Below are positions 34,977-47,029 of a stretch of DNA of 64,000 bases, piece by piece. Numbering within the stretch: the first letter of the stretch is position 1; each line of letters starts with the position of its first letter. The DNA comes from Meandrina meandrites. Lineage: Eukaryota; Cnidaria; Anthozoa; Scleractinia; Meandrinidae. The DNA is taken from positions 52,227,150 to 52,291,149 of the forward strand of contig OY855903.1 in assembly GCA_963693305.1 (NCBI GenBank), written 5' to 3'. Both the position numbers and the translations under genes were made by a program. The notes under the pieces were generated by a model. The model saw only the letters and a program-made list of their open reading frames with translations, did not search any database and had not been told where the DNA came from.

Positions 34977-35950
34977 GGTTGTGGCAAACGAGGACACAAT
35001 GTTGCGGACACAAATGTTTCCCCGTTTGCGCAACATTTGTTGCTGACACAATATTTGTGTCCGAGACACAAAAAAGTTTCTGATATTTGTCAGAAACATT
35101 TTGTGTCCGCACAGGCGGCCCAGACGTTGTATTTGATTATAAGACAATATATGAGAATACTTTGAAAATTGCTCTAAATAGTACTTGTATGAAAGTTTTG
35201 AATAAAAATGTCTTAGCTTATGTTTATCTTGCGTTATTTTGACATTCCTGTGGTTCTGGAGTGGGTTTAAAGCCGTTTAGACGAGTTTTTCTTTTTGACG
35301 TTTTGCTTCCCCTAAAGAGAAACGAAAGGCAGGCGACCTAGTTCGCCAACGGCCCGCACTCGAAGCTCCATAAATACCACAAAAATGGTCGAATCTCGCC
35401 AAAATTGCTTCAATACAGCCGTCGATAATTCTTCTTTCGATTTCCTCCGCCTAAGGTTCCAAAGTGTATCTAAACCGCCCGAGAAACGCTCGTTTTCGAG
35501 CGTCGGGTTTCCATTTTTGCTTTGTCTGAATGCGTGTTCAGTTATCTTGGCCACAAGATTCAAATTTTTAGCTTAGCGACCGAGCCATAGCGACAAAAGT
35601 GACCCTCAACTGTGGGGAGGCACAGGGAAAAACTCGTCTAAACGGCTTTAAACCCACTCCAGAACCACAGGAATGTCAAAATAACGCAAGATAAACATAA
35701 GGTAAGACATTTTTATTCAAAACTTTCATACAAGTACTATTTAGAGCAATTTTCAAAGTATTCTCATACATTGTCTTATAATCAGATACAACGTCTGGGT
35801 CGCCTGTGGTGTCCGCAACAAATGTTTCCCCGTTTATTGCGCGGCATGGACACAAAACAAATGTTTTGTGTCCCGCTCGTTTGCCCACCCAAGAAACATC
35901 ATGAGCAATAATGTGTCCGCAACAATGTGTCCTCGTTTGCCACCACCTTT
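34977..35950. repeat. Nested palindromic repeat, about 970 bp
   Basis: The outer arms begin GGTTGTGGCAAACGAGGACA and end TGTCCTCGTTTGCCACC and belong to the MITE family seen at 13,358. An inner inverted pair of about 75 bp, including GTTTAAAGCCGTTTAGACGA, occupies about 35,200-35,290 and 35,630-35,705. The central 340 bp holds a purine-biased frame without known domain. The structure suggests one palindromic element inserted in, or grown from, another. Confidence 0.7.
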
Positions 35951-36124
35951 ACACATTCGAGTCAAATTTAGTTTTGTGAGTTTGAGCTAACTGTCAAACG
36001 AAATTTCGCGTTTATTTAGTCAAAACAACGGAAAGAAAATAAATCAGGAAATCAAGAGCAAAGTAGTATTCAGTACAGCAACCAACCAGTCGAAACAAAT
36101 GCCAAAAAAAATGACAAAACTTAC

Positions 36125-38499
36125 GTGGTAAGTTGACTGAAAGCTGGAGATCTTGCTCTGACGTACAGCTTCAGTCAAATCATTCACTTGTTCCTTTGTC
36201 ATCTTAACATCTTCAAGCCACAGTTTCTTCAGGTGAGGAACACGGCTGAGTTGCCGTGTGAGATCACTTACTCCTTCACCAAGAGGGTTAGATGACAAGT
36301 TGAGGTAATGCAAGTTAGGAGCCTGGTGCAGAGATCTGGTGATGATAGCAACAGCCTTTGCTGTCAAATTGATATTCACAAGTGATAAGCACTCAAGTCT
36401 GTGTGTAAAGTTAATACGCGAGACCAGGCTCTCTGCCAACTCAGGAGCAGCACCTGCTTCACCACGAGTCCCATAAATCACTATTAATACTGGGGAAGCC
36501 ACAAAAGGTAAAATCTCAATGGACGTCTCCATCTCTTGGCTTTTTAAATCATAAATTTGAATACGACTGACACGGGACAAGCAATGTCGAGGTGCAACAG
36601 TGATGCTATCATTGCTGTCAGTCAAACACAAAGCAGTTCTGTTGTCTTGTTCTGACTGCTCACCTACTGGCTTCTTCTTCTGAGTTGACTCTGGTGGTGA
36701 AATGAGCGCCTTTAGCATTTTAGTGGAAAAAGTAAAGCCGTGGTCGCGCAAAATGCTATCAGTGTAAATGTTCATTTTCCCTTCCTTCTTTATGAAAAAA
36801 CGAACTACTGGACGAGGTGGATACTTTTTCAGAAAATCCGAGGCTTTCTTTTCACCCGAACAGGTGACAACAACTGCGTTTACATCTTCCACTACTGTGA
36901 TCAAGTCACGATACCTTTGTTCTGGATGCTTGTTTATAGAAGAGTATTTAAAGAAAATAAACTCTGGCGTTGAGGCAGATTTCAGCAGGTGTTCATTGGC
37001 AACACTATGCAGCTGGTCTGGATCGAGAAATAAAACACCTCCGACGTAGGACAGAAACATGGAGTAGAGGTCTCGTCTCTTCTCGGCTGCACAGCACAAA
37101 AAGCTGTGTAAAATAAGATTTAGAAACTGTTTTTGCTGTTCTGATAAATCGTAAGTAGAAGGTGACTCAGTGAAGTTGTACTCTATCAGACCTTCTTTCT
37201 TTCCTACCATCCCCAGATGACTTAGAACACCGCATGCAGCTTCCGCTGACAGCTCACAAACAAATTTGAGAACTTCAATCATCTTGACAATCCTTCCAAA
37301 CGAGTCAACTTCGGACAGACAGCTTGTACTTTCTTCTTTTGACAACACCTCCTTGAGATAAAAGGCAGCAAGGTACTCCTGTATGGATTTGTGAATAAAA
37401 AAAAGACCTTTCTCGCAATTCAAGCTTTTGAGATTTAGAATTTGGAAAAGTCCTGCTTCGATTAATTTCTTAATTAAAGGATCCTCCACGGGCAGTTCGG
37501 AACAATGCAAATAAAAACAACCATGCAAAAGTGCATCGAACGCGAGCCTTCCTAATAAACAGAACTTTTCTTTGTAGACATCTACCTGGTCAGTTTGTTC
37601 TGAATCACCATGTTTTTCGTCCATGTGATTCAATAACGTCTGAATAAAATTTGTGTAAATGTTGACTCGTGATTTTGACAGTCCTGTGTGATCGGCTTTA
37701 TTGTTCCAGAGTATGCACAGCATCAACAGAAGAAGAGGTATTTCTGCTACGTTTTTGAGATCTTTTTCTACTAAGTCGTCTACAAACTCTTCAACATCTT
37801 TTTCATCTTTCAGAAGCTTTCTTGCAAACATTTTAATTTGATCGTGGCTATCAAACCCATTTATTTCGAACTGGACATGGCTGTCTCTTGTTAACTTGCC
37901 AGAATGTAGTTCCCGTGTTGTCATAATGACGTGACAATCTCTCAATAGTCTGCCCTCCCAGATGTCAACAACAGGCGATGATGTTCCTGCACTGTATTCA
38001 TCATAGCCATCCAAAACAAGCAACACTTTTTCCTGATTGTTACGTATGTAATGATACAAGTTATCGACTGAAATCGTGCTATCACTTGCCAGCAGCTCAG
38101 AAGCCATTAAAACATCACGGAAATCTTGCAAATCACAAACATCTTGCAACTTAATTAGAAGCACAAGATCAAACTTTCTGAAGACTTCGCTGCTCTGTTG
38201 TGACCAATCGAAAATAGTTTTCTGGGTGAAAACAGTTTTTCCAATTCCTGGCCGGCCATACACCAATATCCGCCTAGGGTGGGGATAATGTTTATCGCCC
38301 TTAAATATGTCGGTGTAGTCTTCAAGTCTCTCTTTTGTTACTCCACTAGCCTTCTTGTCATCTTTAATCCAAGATAGCTGTGTGTATATCTCAGAAATAG
38401 GAACGACAGACTCTGAGTCCCATGGGATGGTTTTAACCTTACTTCTGGTATTGTAAATATTCTGAAGCTGTCTTTGGCATTCCTTGAGGTCAAAAGGTT
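36125..38499 (-). CDS. NACHT-LRR exon of a NOD-like receptor
   Basis: This one large exon encodes 791 codons plus a split codon. In exon numbering there is a short alpha-helical lead-in, a P-loop GRPGIGKT at about 80-88, a Walker B LLVLDGYDEY at about 158-167, and a CHVIMTTRE sensor motif. The winged-helix signature FIHKSIQEYLAAFYL lies further on. The last 80 residues hold ribonuclease-inhibitor-type leucine-rich repeats (LHYLNLSSNPLGEGV, LKKLWLEDVKMT). The 5' boundary is a TTTTGCAG acceptor at 38,500 and the 3' boundary is a perfect CAC/GTAAGT donor at 36,125, ending in phase 0 inside the LRRs. More LRR exons should lie below 36,125 or outside the window. NACHT proteins oligomerise in innate immune sensing, and anthozoans have many of them. 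Confidence 0.85.
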
Positions 38500-39568
38500 C
38501 TGCAAAATAAAAACTTAAAAATGAACATGTACCGAAGAGATAAGTGGCTCAGCTGGTTTCATATCATGTAATGGGACATCCTGACGTCATATAAAATACT
38601 GACGTTTCACTCTGGAATTTTTTTTATCAAGAAGTTTTTGTTCTCGTATCATTTAAATTATTGCTTGTTTTTAATTTTTCTTTAGTGTGGATGGCAAAAA
38701 GCTTCCCTTCGTGGATATTCACAATCTTCATCGATGGCTGGTGTTGGGAATAAGGCAGACTAGCAATTTAAGTAGTAATTATTTACTTCATGAATTTCAT
38801 TCAATCAATTCGTAACAGCTGTCTGCTAAATTCATTTTTCCTCCAGAAAACCAAACTAAAATTCCTTTACCAAGAACGGCATCACACTATGTTTCTAATT
38901 AACAAGTCCCATCTGTAATACGCCTTAAGCTGCGTTCACACCAGGCCGAAACATGATTACTCTGATCACGAATCAAACATATTTCACTATGAAAAGTGTT
39001 CACATCAGGCAGTGCATTGCGCGAATCATGATTGAAACATGATTATTCTGATCATGATTGAAACTACTCGTGAACACATTAAAAATGGCGGACATGCGGT
39101 GAGAAGGCGAGTGCCCAAAAGCTTCAAAATTTAATTATTTAAAATATGGGCTAATGAATCGATACAACAGGAATTAACGGCGATGGGTAGAAAGCAGAAT
39201 ATTTGGCAGAACATAGCCACGAATGCTTACGACGGCGGATACAAGCGCACAGCATTGCAATGCAAAAACAAACTTCACAAAAATTTCTTCTTTTACCGAA
39301 GATAGCGTAAATACTGACAATACTGTCTCCTTGCTAAACGCTTGAAAGCCCTGCTCCATCGAAGGGCTACAAAATACATAGAAAGACAGATTTCATGGAA
39401 ACTTTATTGCAATATCGAGCTATAGTTTTCGGTTAAAGTGTACAAGATTTATGCAAGAACCGTAAAACCGCATAAATTACACACAAGGCATGAAACGTGT
39501 TTGAAACTGACACCTAATGTGAACAATGCAATAACAAGCATGTTTAGGTGAAACATGTTTATTTGTAA

Positions 39569-40431
39569 GGGACCGATCGTTAATTACGTCCCAGGAGGGG
39601 GCGGTGGTTTTCAAAAAAGTGTAGTGTTTCAAAACTGAACCCCCCCAAAAAATTTGGAGGTAAAAATTATACCCCCCTTCCCAATACTTGTTTGAAAAAC
39701 GTACCCCCCCCCTCCCCTCTTTGTCCTTCCTTAGCAGATTTTTTATCTTTTTTATTTAATATCTCATTTATCTTTTCTCTCGTTTATTGTTTGAATCCCT
39801 AAAATGAGCGTGGGCCGAAAATAACAAGTACAAAGACACCTTTTTGTATTTTTGTAGCAAAAAGTTAATGATTTGACTCGCAGTATAAAACAGAGGTCTG
39901 ATTTAAATAGCATGTATTATAAACTTTGAAAAGGTCAGTTAAGCTAAATATTATCGTACCGTACCCTCTTTGAAGACCCTCGCTGTACATGTCAGATTGA
40001 ATTTCTGATATCAAAAATAGCTCACCTGCTTTAGCAAATTCTTCGAAGCTCCCAGCCGCTACGGCCTTTCTCGTCTCCCGTTTTACATCCCAGGCTTTGT
40101 AGATTGGCATTTTCGATCTTTTTTTTTTCAAATATAACGATTGAAAGACCGCGAAAAGATCGAAGCTAGGCTCCAGGACCATGTCAAACAACCCTTCCCT
40201 CGGACCTGAAATCGCGTCAAATTCTTTCCTTTTCCCCAACCACGGGATCGGGGATAGATCACTGACGTCAAATTCCCTAGACTGCTGTTGCTGTGTCATA
40301 AAATTTGACCCCCCTCATGTTTCTTACCAGAGAAAAATTTACCCCCCAAAAAGGGGCTTGTTTTAAAATTGTACCCCCCCTCCAAAACCACCGCCCCCCC
40401 CCCCCTTGGGACGTAATAAACGATCGGTCCC
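39569..40431. mobile_element. Harbinger-like element (TSD TAA) carrying a captured gene fragment
   Basis: The ends GGGACCGATCGTTWATTACG and reverse complement lie in TAA duplications at 39,566-39,568 and 40,432-40,434, followed by poly-C/poly-G-rich inner ends. The element lies in the intron upstream of the NACHT exon and holds the CIDE-N exon described separately. It shares architecture, not sequence, with the element at 19,860. Confidence 0.75.
40026..40110 (-). pseudogene. First coding exon of a CIDE-N domain gene, captured inside a transposon
   Basis: On the minus strand an ATG at 40,110 opens MPIYKAWDVKRETRKAVAAG and continues SFEEFAKAG to a GCAG/GTGAGC splice donor at 40,026. The pattern (basic, short beta strand, RxxRxxV-A-SxxE) matches the start of CIDE-N domains of the CAD/ICAD/CIDE apoptotic nuclease family. 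Sequence before the ATG looks like a 5' UTR and is itself open for 63 codons. Only exon 1 and the start of the intron are present, all within the TIRs of an 863-bp element. No second CIDE-N exon was found. A role as an alternative exon of the surrounding gene is not excluded. Confidence 0.5.
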
Positions 40432-41466
40432 TAAACATGTTTCGGCTTAAATGTCAACACAGGCATCTTTATGTATCCTTTTATGTTGGTATTCGTTAGG
40501 AAATTTTCAAGTTTGTGCTTGAAGGGGAACTTAGCTAGTCAGATGTTATGCACTTATCATTGGTTTTCCCAGGGGTTCACCCCAGTGATGCCCCTGGGGA
40601 TTTGTTTTCAGGCTCAAACAAAAACCTTCTAAATCCCTGAGGTATGGGGCAAAAAATTCACACCAATTTCCCCTCCCCCAGGGGCTTAGATGAAGACAAC
40701 ATACCTTTATTTACAAAAAAGACAGACAAATCTCTCTATTTTTGCCGCTTTCTTTGCACTGACTGAAACCTTGCAGTACACGCATTTCTCTTCTTGCCAC
40801 GTCCCCGGCGTAGCGAAGGGCTTCATCAAAGGCAAAGCCCTCAGACTTCTTAGAACTAACTCTTCAAAAACACTTTTTGAGAATTAATAATTTCATAATT
40901 TCAAGTCGCGATTACGCGACAGAGGCTATCCAAACAACATAGTTGAAAAGACCTTCGCAGAAGTCAAATTCACAGAGAGAAAATATGTGCTACAGGAAAA
41001 ACAGAAGGTGCAAAAAACCTTTCGCTTTGCCTTTCATCACACAATACAACCCATTAGTGCCAAAACTCAAAAAGGTTTTAATGAGCAAATGGCATACCAT
41101 TGCGAAACAACCCCTGCTTCGAGAGATTTTTGGGGAATCACCCATTATCTCTTACAAAAGAGGCAGATCTGTAGAAGATATACTCGTTAAAGCAAAACTA
41201 TAAAGGTTAAACTAATTATATACAAGATCACGAAACCCGCAGGAGTTGTGTCAGGCCTGTCACACTTTTAACACCAATGTCTAACAAATCCCAGGGGTCT
41301 GGTGCGTTTGTTTCAAAAACAAAACAATGCCCCTACCCCGCGAGACAATTTTTTTTCAAAGATGCACCATTCCCCGCATGTTCCCGGGGGTTTCCTGGGG
41401 GTGTCCCCCGGGTCAACCCCTGGGAAAGCAAATGATAAGTGCATTATTACCTCTTAAAGTTAGTAC

Positions 41467-41547
41467 CTGAACTCCTATTGCATTCAGCATCTGGACAGTC
41501 ACTTGAACTTGCATTTGGCAGCTCTCTCCTTGAACTCACCTCCGCTG
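41467..41547 (-). CDS. Short Ser-rich linker exon of the TM-NACHT gene
   Basis: An 81-bp candidate exon lies between an ATTCCAG acceptor and a TTCAG/GTACTA donor. It is open in the one phase (1-1) that joins both the four-TM exon upstream and the NACHT exon downstream, reading AEVSSRRELPNASSS then DCPDAECNRSS. The acceptor is a NAGNAG (CAGCAG), so the exon could start at 41,547 or 41,544 and gain or lose one residue without a frame change. Being symmetrical, it can also be skipped. Confidence 0.5.
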
Positions 41548-42321
41548 CTGGAATGAATGCAAGGAAAAAACATTGTCAAATTATACTGGTAAAACTAGAA
41601 CAGCGAGCTACACTTGATATATAAACAATGAGAAATCAAGGGGCTGTTCACTTTTTATGAGGTGGGAGGGGGGGGGGGGGGCATGCGAAAAACTATGGCT
41701 TCAAAAAGGGGTGGCAGCCAAAAAATATGGTCTGTAGGGGGAGGGGGGCACCCAAAAAAATAACCATTGAGTGTTGTAATGACATTATCTATAACAGTGC
41801 AAAATATCTACCAGAATGCCTAAAATAGCTTTTCTGAGTTCTGATAAATCTAAATGTTCATGGGGGAGCATGCCCCCAGACCCCACTTCTATCTCCAGAA
41901 CCCCATCACCTCAAACCCATGCAACAACTATTTGGTTGCCAATAAAGTTCACACACACTAACAACCAGTAACAGCCAATCAGGGCACTTGCAGGGACTGC
42001 GCCGGGGAGGGGCTGGTAAAAGTAAAAGGTATAAAGGTACAGGTACAGTAAAAAGAAAAAGAAAATAGAAACGAAATGAAACTAAGAAACAAAAAGTTAC
42101 TGAAAACATTTCATTTGTGAATGTACGCCTTTCAGGATTTGATAGTGAATCTAGAGGTCGGGTTCTAAATGTTTAGTATTCTTGTTCTGATAACGTTTTT
42201 ATTTAAGCACTTTGTTTGTTAACTTCAAATACATTTTCAGGTATCTCAGCGCAATTAAAATCCAAATTTTCCTCATGAGGTGTCAAAAAAACTTATCATG
42301 AGAGGTAAATGTTGTGGGAGT
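41548..42321. other. Intron/intergenic repeat sequence
   Basis: A poly-G tract (41,660) and a GGGGGAGCATGCCCCCAGACCCC motif lie here. No gene is seen on either strand. Confidence 0.4.
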
Positions 42322-42626
42322 GGGAGGCGCAGTGGCCTAATGGTTAGTGCGCTGGACTCTGGATCGGGCGGTCCGGGTTCGAGCCCTGGCCGGGGCACGA
42401 CGTTGTGTTCTTGGGCAAGACACTTTACTCTCATAGTGCTTCTCTCCACCCAGGTGTATAAATGGGTACCGGTGAATTTACTGCTGGGGGTAACCCTGCA
42501 ATGGACTAGCATCCCATCCAGGGGGGAGTAGAAATACTCCTAGTCACTTCATGCTACGGAAACCGGGATAAGCTCCGGCCTGATGGGCCCCTTGGCTCGT
42601 AAGCAGACTTTACCCTTTACCTTAAA
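42322..42626 (+). mobile_element. tRNA-derived SINE, well preserved
   Basis: The 5' head is tRNA-like: A-box TGGCCTAATGGTTAGTGCG and B-box GGGTTCGAGCC separated by 31 bp. A body follows with GGGCAAGACACTTTACTCTC, CACCCAGGTGTATAAATGGG and GGCCTGATGGGCCCCTTGGC. There is no CCA or trimmed 3' acceptor stem, so it is a SINE and not a tRNA gene. It lies in the long intron of the TM-NACHT gene, in the opposite orientation. Confidence 0.85.
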
Positions 42627-45079
42627 TGTTGCCAAGATGAAACCCGCAGATTTAGAACTTCATGAGCTTGCACTGCAGAGTGGTAAACTAGGAATACTGC
42701 AGTGTGTCATGACTGAAGCGGAATTCTAAAAGAGTGCTTTTAAAAAAAGATAGAAGGCGTTAAATTCAAATTTGCACATCTAAATGACTTTTACTTGCTG
42801 GCAAAGTTTAAATAAAAAAATCCGCTTAGATGTCATGACACACTAGAGATTTTAACTGATCTATTTTTGATAAAATCACTGAATGCTGTCTTCTACTCGA
42901 TCCGCAAAGTTGCACACAAAATCATGGATTTTTCATTTTGGCTCTAATGGCGCTCCAGCATCACAGTAAAGCGCAATCTACCAAATCAAAGACAACATCT
43001 GCAAACTTCCATCTTTCTTTAATGCCCGGCATAGTCAATCGAACCCAATCGAACTAAATTTCAATCGAACTCAATCAAACTCACCGAAAAGAAAAAAATC
43101 AATCCAACCCTATCGAACGTTCGATTTTCGAACTCGTGATCTGTGTAAAACAGGCGTTGAAAACCCATAACCAGATCTTGGAAGCTCAAGTTACTTCAAC
43201 CTGGAGTGTAGTCCATGTAGCGCACGTGTTTTTCGTAAACGGAGAAATTCCACAGAAATGGCTTCAGATGCGCTGTGGATTGTAAGCTTCAAATGTGTAG
43301 TAAACGGCTATCGGAAATGCCGCTTGACGTCAAGGATGGCGAAGTTTTCAAGGTCTTAAAGAAAATAGGCAAGACAGGCCGTGCACTTAGAACCTGTCAC
43401 AGGCAAGAAAAGTCAGACGGCTTAAGCATGAAATATATTGATGTCGCTTTCGTCAACAAATCCACGAGAGGTTTTTAAGATGTTTTAAAGTTTAACCATG
43501 AGCGATTAAAACTTATCTTGTATACCTGTATGGGCCACTGTATAAGCTTAGAAATAGTGTGACTACTTATTTGGTAACACTGTTATATGTAATTAACTCA
43601 AGCAAAAAAATAATAAATGGGAGCTCCGCTTTTAGGCCTGCCTAAATCTGTATATTAAAGTACCTTACTAATAAACTTTTAATGTCATATGTCATGCATA
43701 AACCAGTAATTAATTACCCGAGTTGTCACTCTAATCTAAAGATAGATAAATTTGTTATTGAAAAATTCACAGACATGTACGAACACCGAAGTGCCACTGT
43801 TATTTAAACAACTGACAATTAGAAGAAGCAACTGAGACTGTTTTGATATTTCGTTGCCATAACAACACCTGCATTATAAAGGAAAAGTTCAGACTTGTGC
43901 GTAGATTAAAGTGTCACTTGACTTCGAAGAACGGGCTTGTGTTACGTCAAGAGACTGAATTTGTTTTGAGTTTTGGTTGCCATAACAACTCTTATGGAAT
44001 AAGCGTATTCACCAGGCAGAACTTAATGAAGTATTAGTCAAGAGAATAATTATAAAACACGTAAGATAGACAACTTCTGATGTTGTAAGGGATAACCAAT
44101 CGTTCTTCGCAGTCCGTTGTCGAAGAAAAATATTCAGCACCCCAATTGCGTTTGACTGCAAACATTTCCCTATTCTAAAACTACTTCAAATATATACAAT
44201 ATTCCATATACTTCGACCATATACCGATACAATATAAAACTATACAAAACTATCTCTGGCCAGTTCTTTGATATTATGTTAGCCAAGCTGTCAGCCATTG
44301 ATGAGGGTCGTACAGTGGGTCTCTGGCACGGTTCACGTTGGAAAAATAAAAGAAGCACAGATCACTGATATCAAAACTTCATTTGCCGAAAAACGAAAAT
44401 AAGCAAGTAACGTGAACTTTAAATCCTGCTCTTTCGCAAAGAAAAGTGACAGAGGAGTCAAGAAAGTAAAGTTAAATTAAGTTTAGAGAACAGCTGCATA
44501 TTGCAAATTGTATGTCTCTATTCTCACTTTTCACTTTTTCTTGTTTTCAGTCATGAATCTTACGGATGTCACGCGAAGAATATATTTTTTTAAAAATTCA
44601 CGTTTCACGGAAAAGAAATTTGCATAATCGTGCATCAAGAGAATATCCTCTGTGACCCTCAATGATTACATAACAGCAAGCTAAGGGACTAACAACAATA
44701 ATGCTGCTTACTTAGCAACAAACAATACAGCACGTTACAAACAATACAGCAAGGCTGATACTACATGAAAAGTACACAAGACACCATCACGACCAGAACC
44801 GATAAAGCAGAGTTGCAACCCCGGCCCGGACAGCTGTTTTGTTTGGGACTGGCCAGCGTGGTGCAGCAGATTTAATAACGCCAGCGCGAAGTGCCACTAC
44901 AAATCAATCGCCAAATGACCAGTACACTATATTATGTTCCGTGCTCACGTTCCGAACTCACTTGTCCCCCAAATCGTTCAGTCTATTTTATTTCCGCAAG
45001 ATAGTGACTGTACATTCTGGTTATTTATGTTAGTTAGGTTCTGCAAGGAACACTCTGGGTAATAATTTGTTAAACTTAA
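42627..45079. other. Intronic stretch with no supported exon
   Basis: A microsatellite-like CAATCGAACTC repeat occupies about 43,035-43,130. A plus-strand frame at 43,275-43,478 has no family signature. Nothing else is recognised. Confidence 0.4.
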
Positions 45080-45287
45080 GTAATGCAAGGCTAATCGGAC
45101 AGCTAAAAATTAAGGGTTAAATGAATTTTATTGCTCAATATTTCGATTAGACAAGATGAATCTTTCTTCAGGGGCTGAGGACTTACTTAGCTTTTTCAGC
45201 CCCTGAAGAAGGTTAGTTTTGCCTAACCGAAATATTGGGTAATAAAATTATTTAACCTTTTAGCTGTCCGATCAGCCTTGCATTAAA
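45080..45287. mobile_element. Hairpin MITE
   Basis: TAATGCAAGGCTAATCGGAC at the left and its near-perfect reverse complement at the right enclose a second inverted pair (CTTCAGGGGCTGA / TCAGCCCCTGAAG). It is a fold-back MITE of about 208 bp without coding sequence. Confidence 0.7.
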
Positions 45288-47029
45288 TTTAACGTTTTAT
45301 TATATATTGCTGATTCTGTTCTGGGTGGGTGCGACTCAGTAAGCCATCGACAAACAGCTTATTTACCCAATTTCTAACCTACGAGAACGTGTTATTGAAG
45401 GTTACCCAATTTCATGAATTCATTGGATGAGATTCTTGCGGGTATCTTTTACACGAAGGGTTTATTCCTTAGGGGCAAACAATTATTTTTTGGAGGGGGG
45501 GGGGGGGGTATGGTATAAAAAATGTTGAAAAAAAAGACAAAATAAATTGTGGTTAGGTGTTTGTATCATTGAAAATCTTCTTCTTTCGTTGAGCAAACGT
45601 TTTATTTGCTTCTTGTTGGTAAGGGTATTGTGACAATTTGTTGAATGAGTTGTATAATCATGCAGAAACATGAACTGAACTGTTTTTGCCATTCGTTCGG
45701 ATCACTAACGGTTCGTTAAATTGCTAGTGCATTACCATATGTAGCCAAATATAGGATAGACTCTATAATGATTACAAAGTTTACATTATAAATATATTCC
45801 TATTATCAAATTAAAGAAAGCTTTTTTTTAATTTAAATACTAGAGCCCAGTGTTATTGTTATTGTCTATGGATAAAAGCTGCATGGCATGTATAAATAGG
45901 AAAACTAATTTGTGAGTATAATTTCTCACAGGTACAGACACAGGAAAGGACATGTTACAGTGACATGTACTGGCGAAAAAATCACCGCATGTACACACAA
46001 AAGGAAACGTTAGTGGGGACATGTTGCCGCAACACCTGATGGGACTTGGCACAGAGGGACCTGTAGTTTGTGTACATGTTCGCGATAAATTTGTAAAGCT
46101 TTGGACCTTAAACCAACTCTGAGAGAGACCCTGGGAACGTGGTTGACTGGCAAGCCCTTCATCAGGAGAGAGATCAGTCAGATGTACAAATGCCCAGTGT
46201 TAATAAGTTTTATTTTCCCTTAAGAGCACAATAACTTAAGTATATCAGAGTTGACAATTCAAAAATGCTCTCTTTGCTTATTCATCACCAGGGTTTGCCT
46301 AACAACCAGATTCGAAACACCGCCCTATTTGACATTTGCTGCCGGCGTAATTTTTGCACCATTTTAGCGATTCTTCGTAGGTGATGATGATTCATATTTC
46401 AAAGCGGCGCACTGCTCCCATTTACAAGTACTAGGTGTTTTCCCAATCAACTTCTTGTCACACTCTTTTTGAGCGTTGCGCCCAGTTCCTAGACAGGTTG
46501 GACACTTGAACGGACTTGTGGCACAGATGAAAAATGAAATCGTACAGAACGTAAGAACACGTACAAAGGCTATTTCTAATGCAAGTTAACAGCTATTGGC
46601 TAGTTCACTGTCATGCCAGTCAACTCAAAACACGGAGGTGGGAGAATGGGGTAAGCTTGAGGCCGGCATATTCCTTTAAATTTTTCCCTAATAACCATGC
46701 CTGGAAACAGTTAAGCAATACTGCCAATCATGTTGTTAATCCCTGGATGTACAAAAAAAACAAATTCATACCCCCACCATGCATACCATGGTACAGTGGA
46801 GGGAGGGGGGTGGGAGGATGGATTTCAGCTTTTCCTTAGAAAGTCGGAAAATAAGGAAGTTTATACAAAATCAAGCCAATGCATATGCAGTGTAAAATTA
46901 AACAAATCGTATAATTTTAGTTAAAACCTGAAAGAATAAAGAATATGTAAAAACTAACGATTTTTGGACAGACCTGCTTGTAGTTATGATGTATAAAATA
47001 TTGGCAACGAAAAAAATATTGGACGCATC
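45288..47029. other. Intronic stretch, scattered repeat fragments
   Basis: Contains a Harbinger-like end near 45,470 (GGGGCAAACAATTATTTTTTG then poly-G) without an obvious partner. No gene supported. Confidence 0.4.

Noticed and set aside
42324..42396. Possible tRNA gene
   Set aside because: A and B boxes are present but the sequence continues into a SINE body, lacks a closed acceptor stem, and a diverged copy exists at 21,435.
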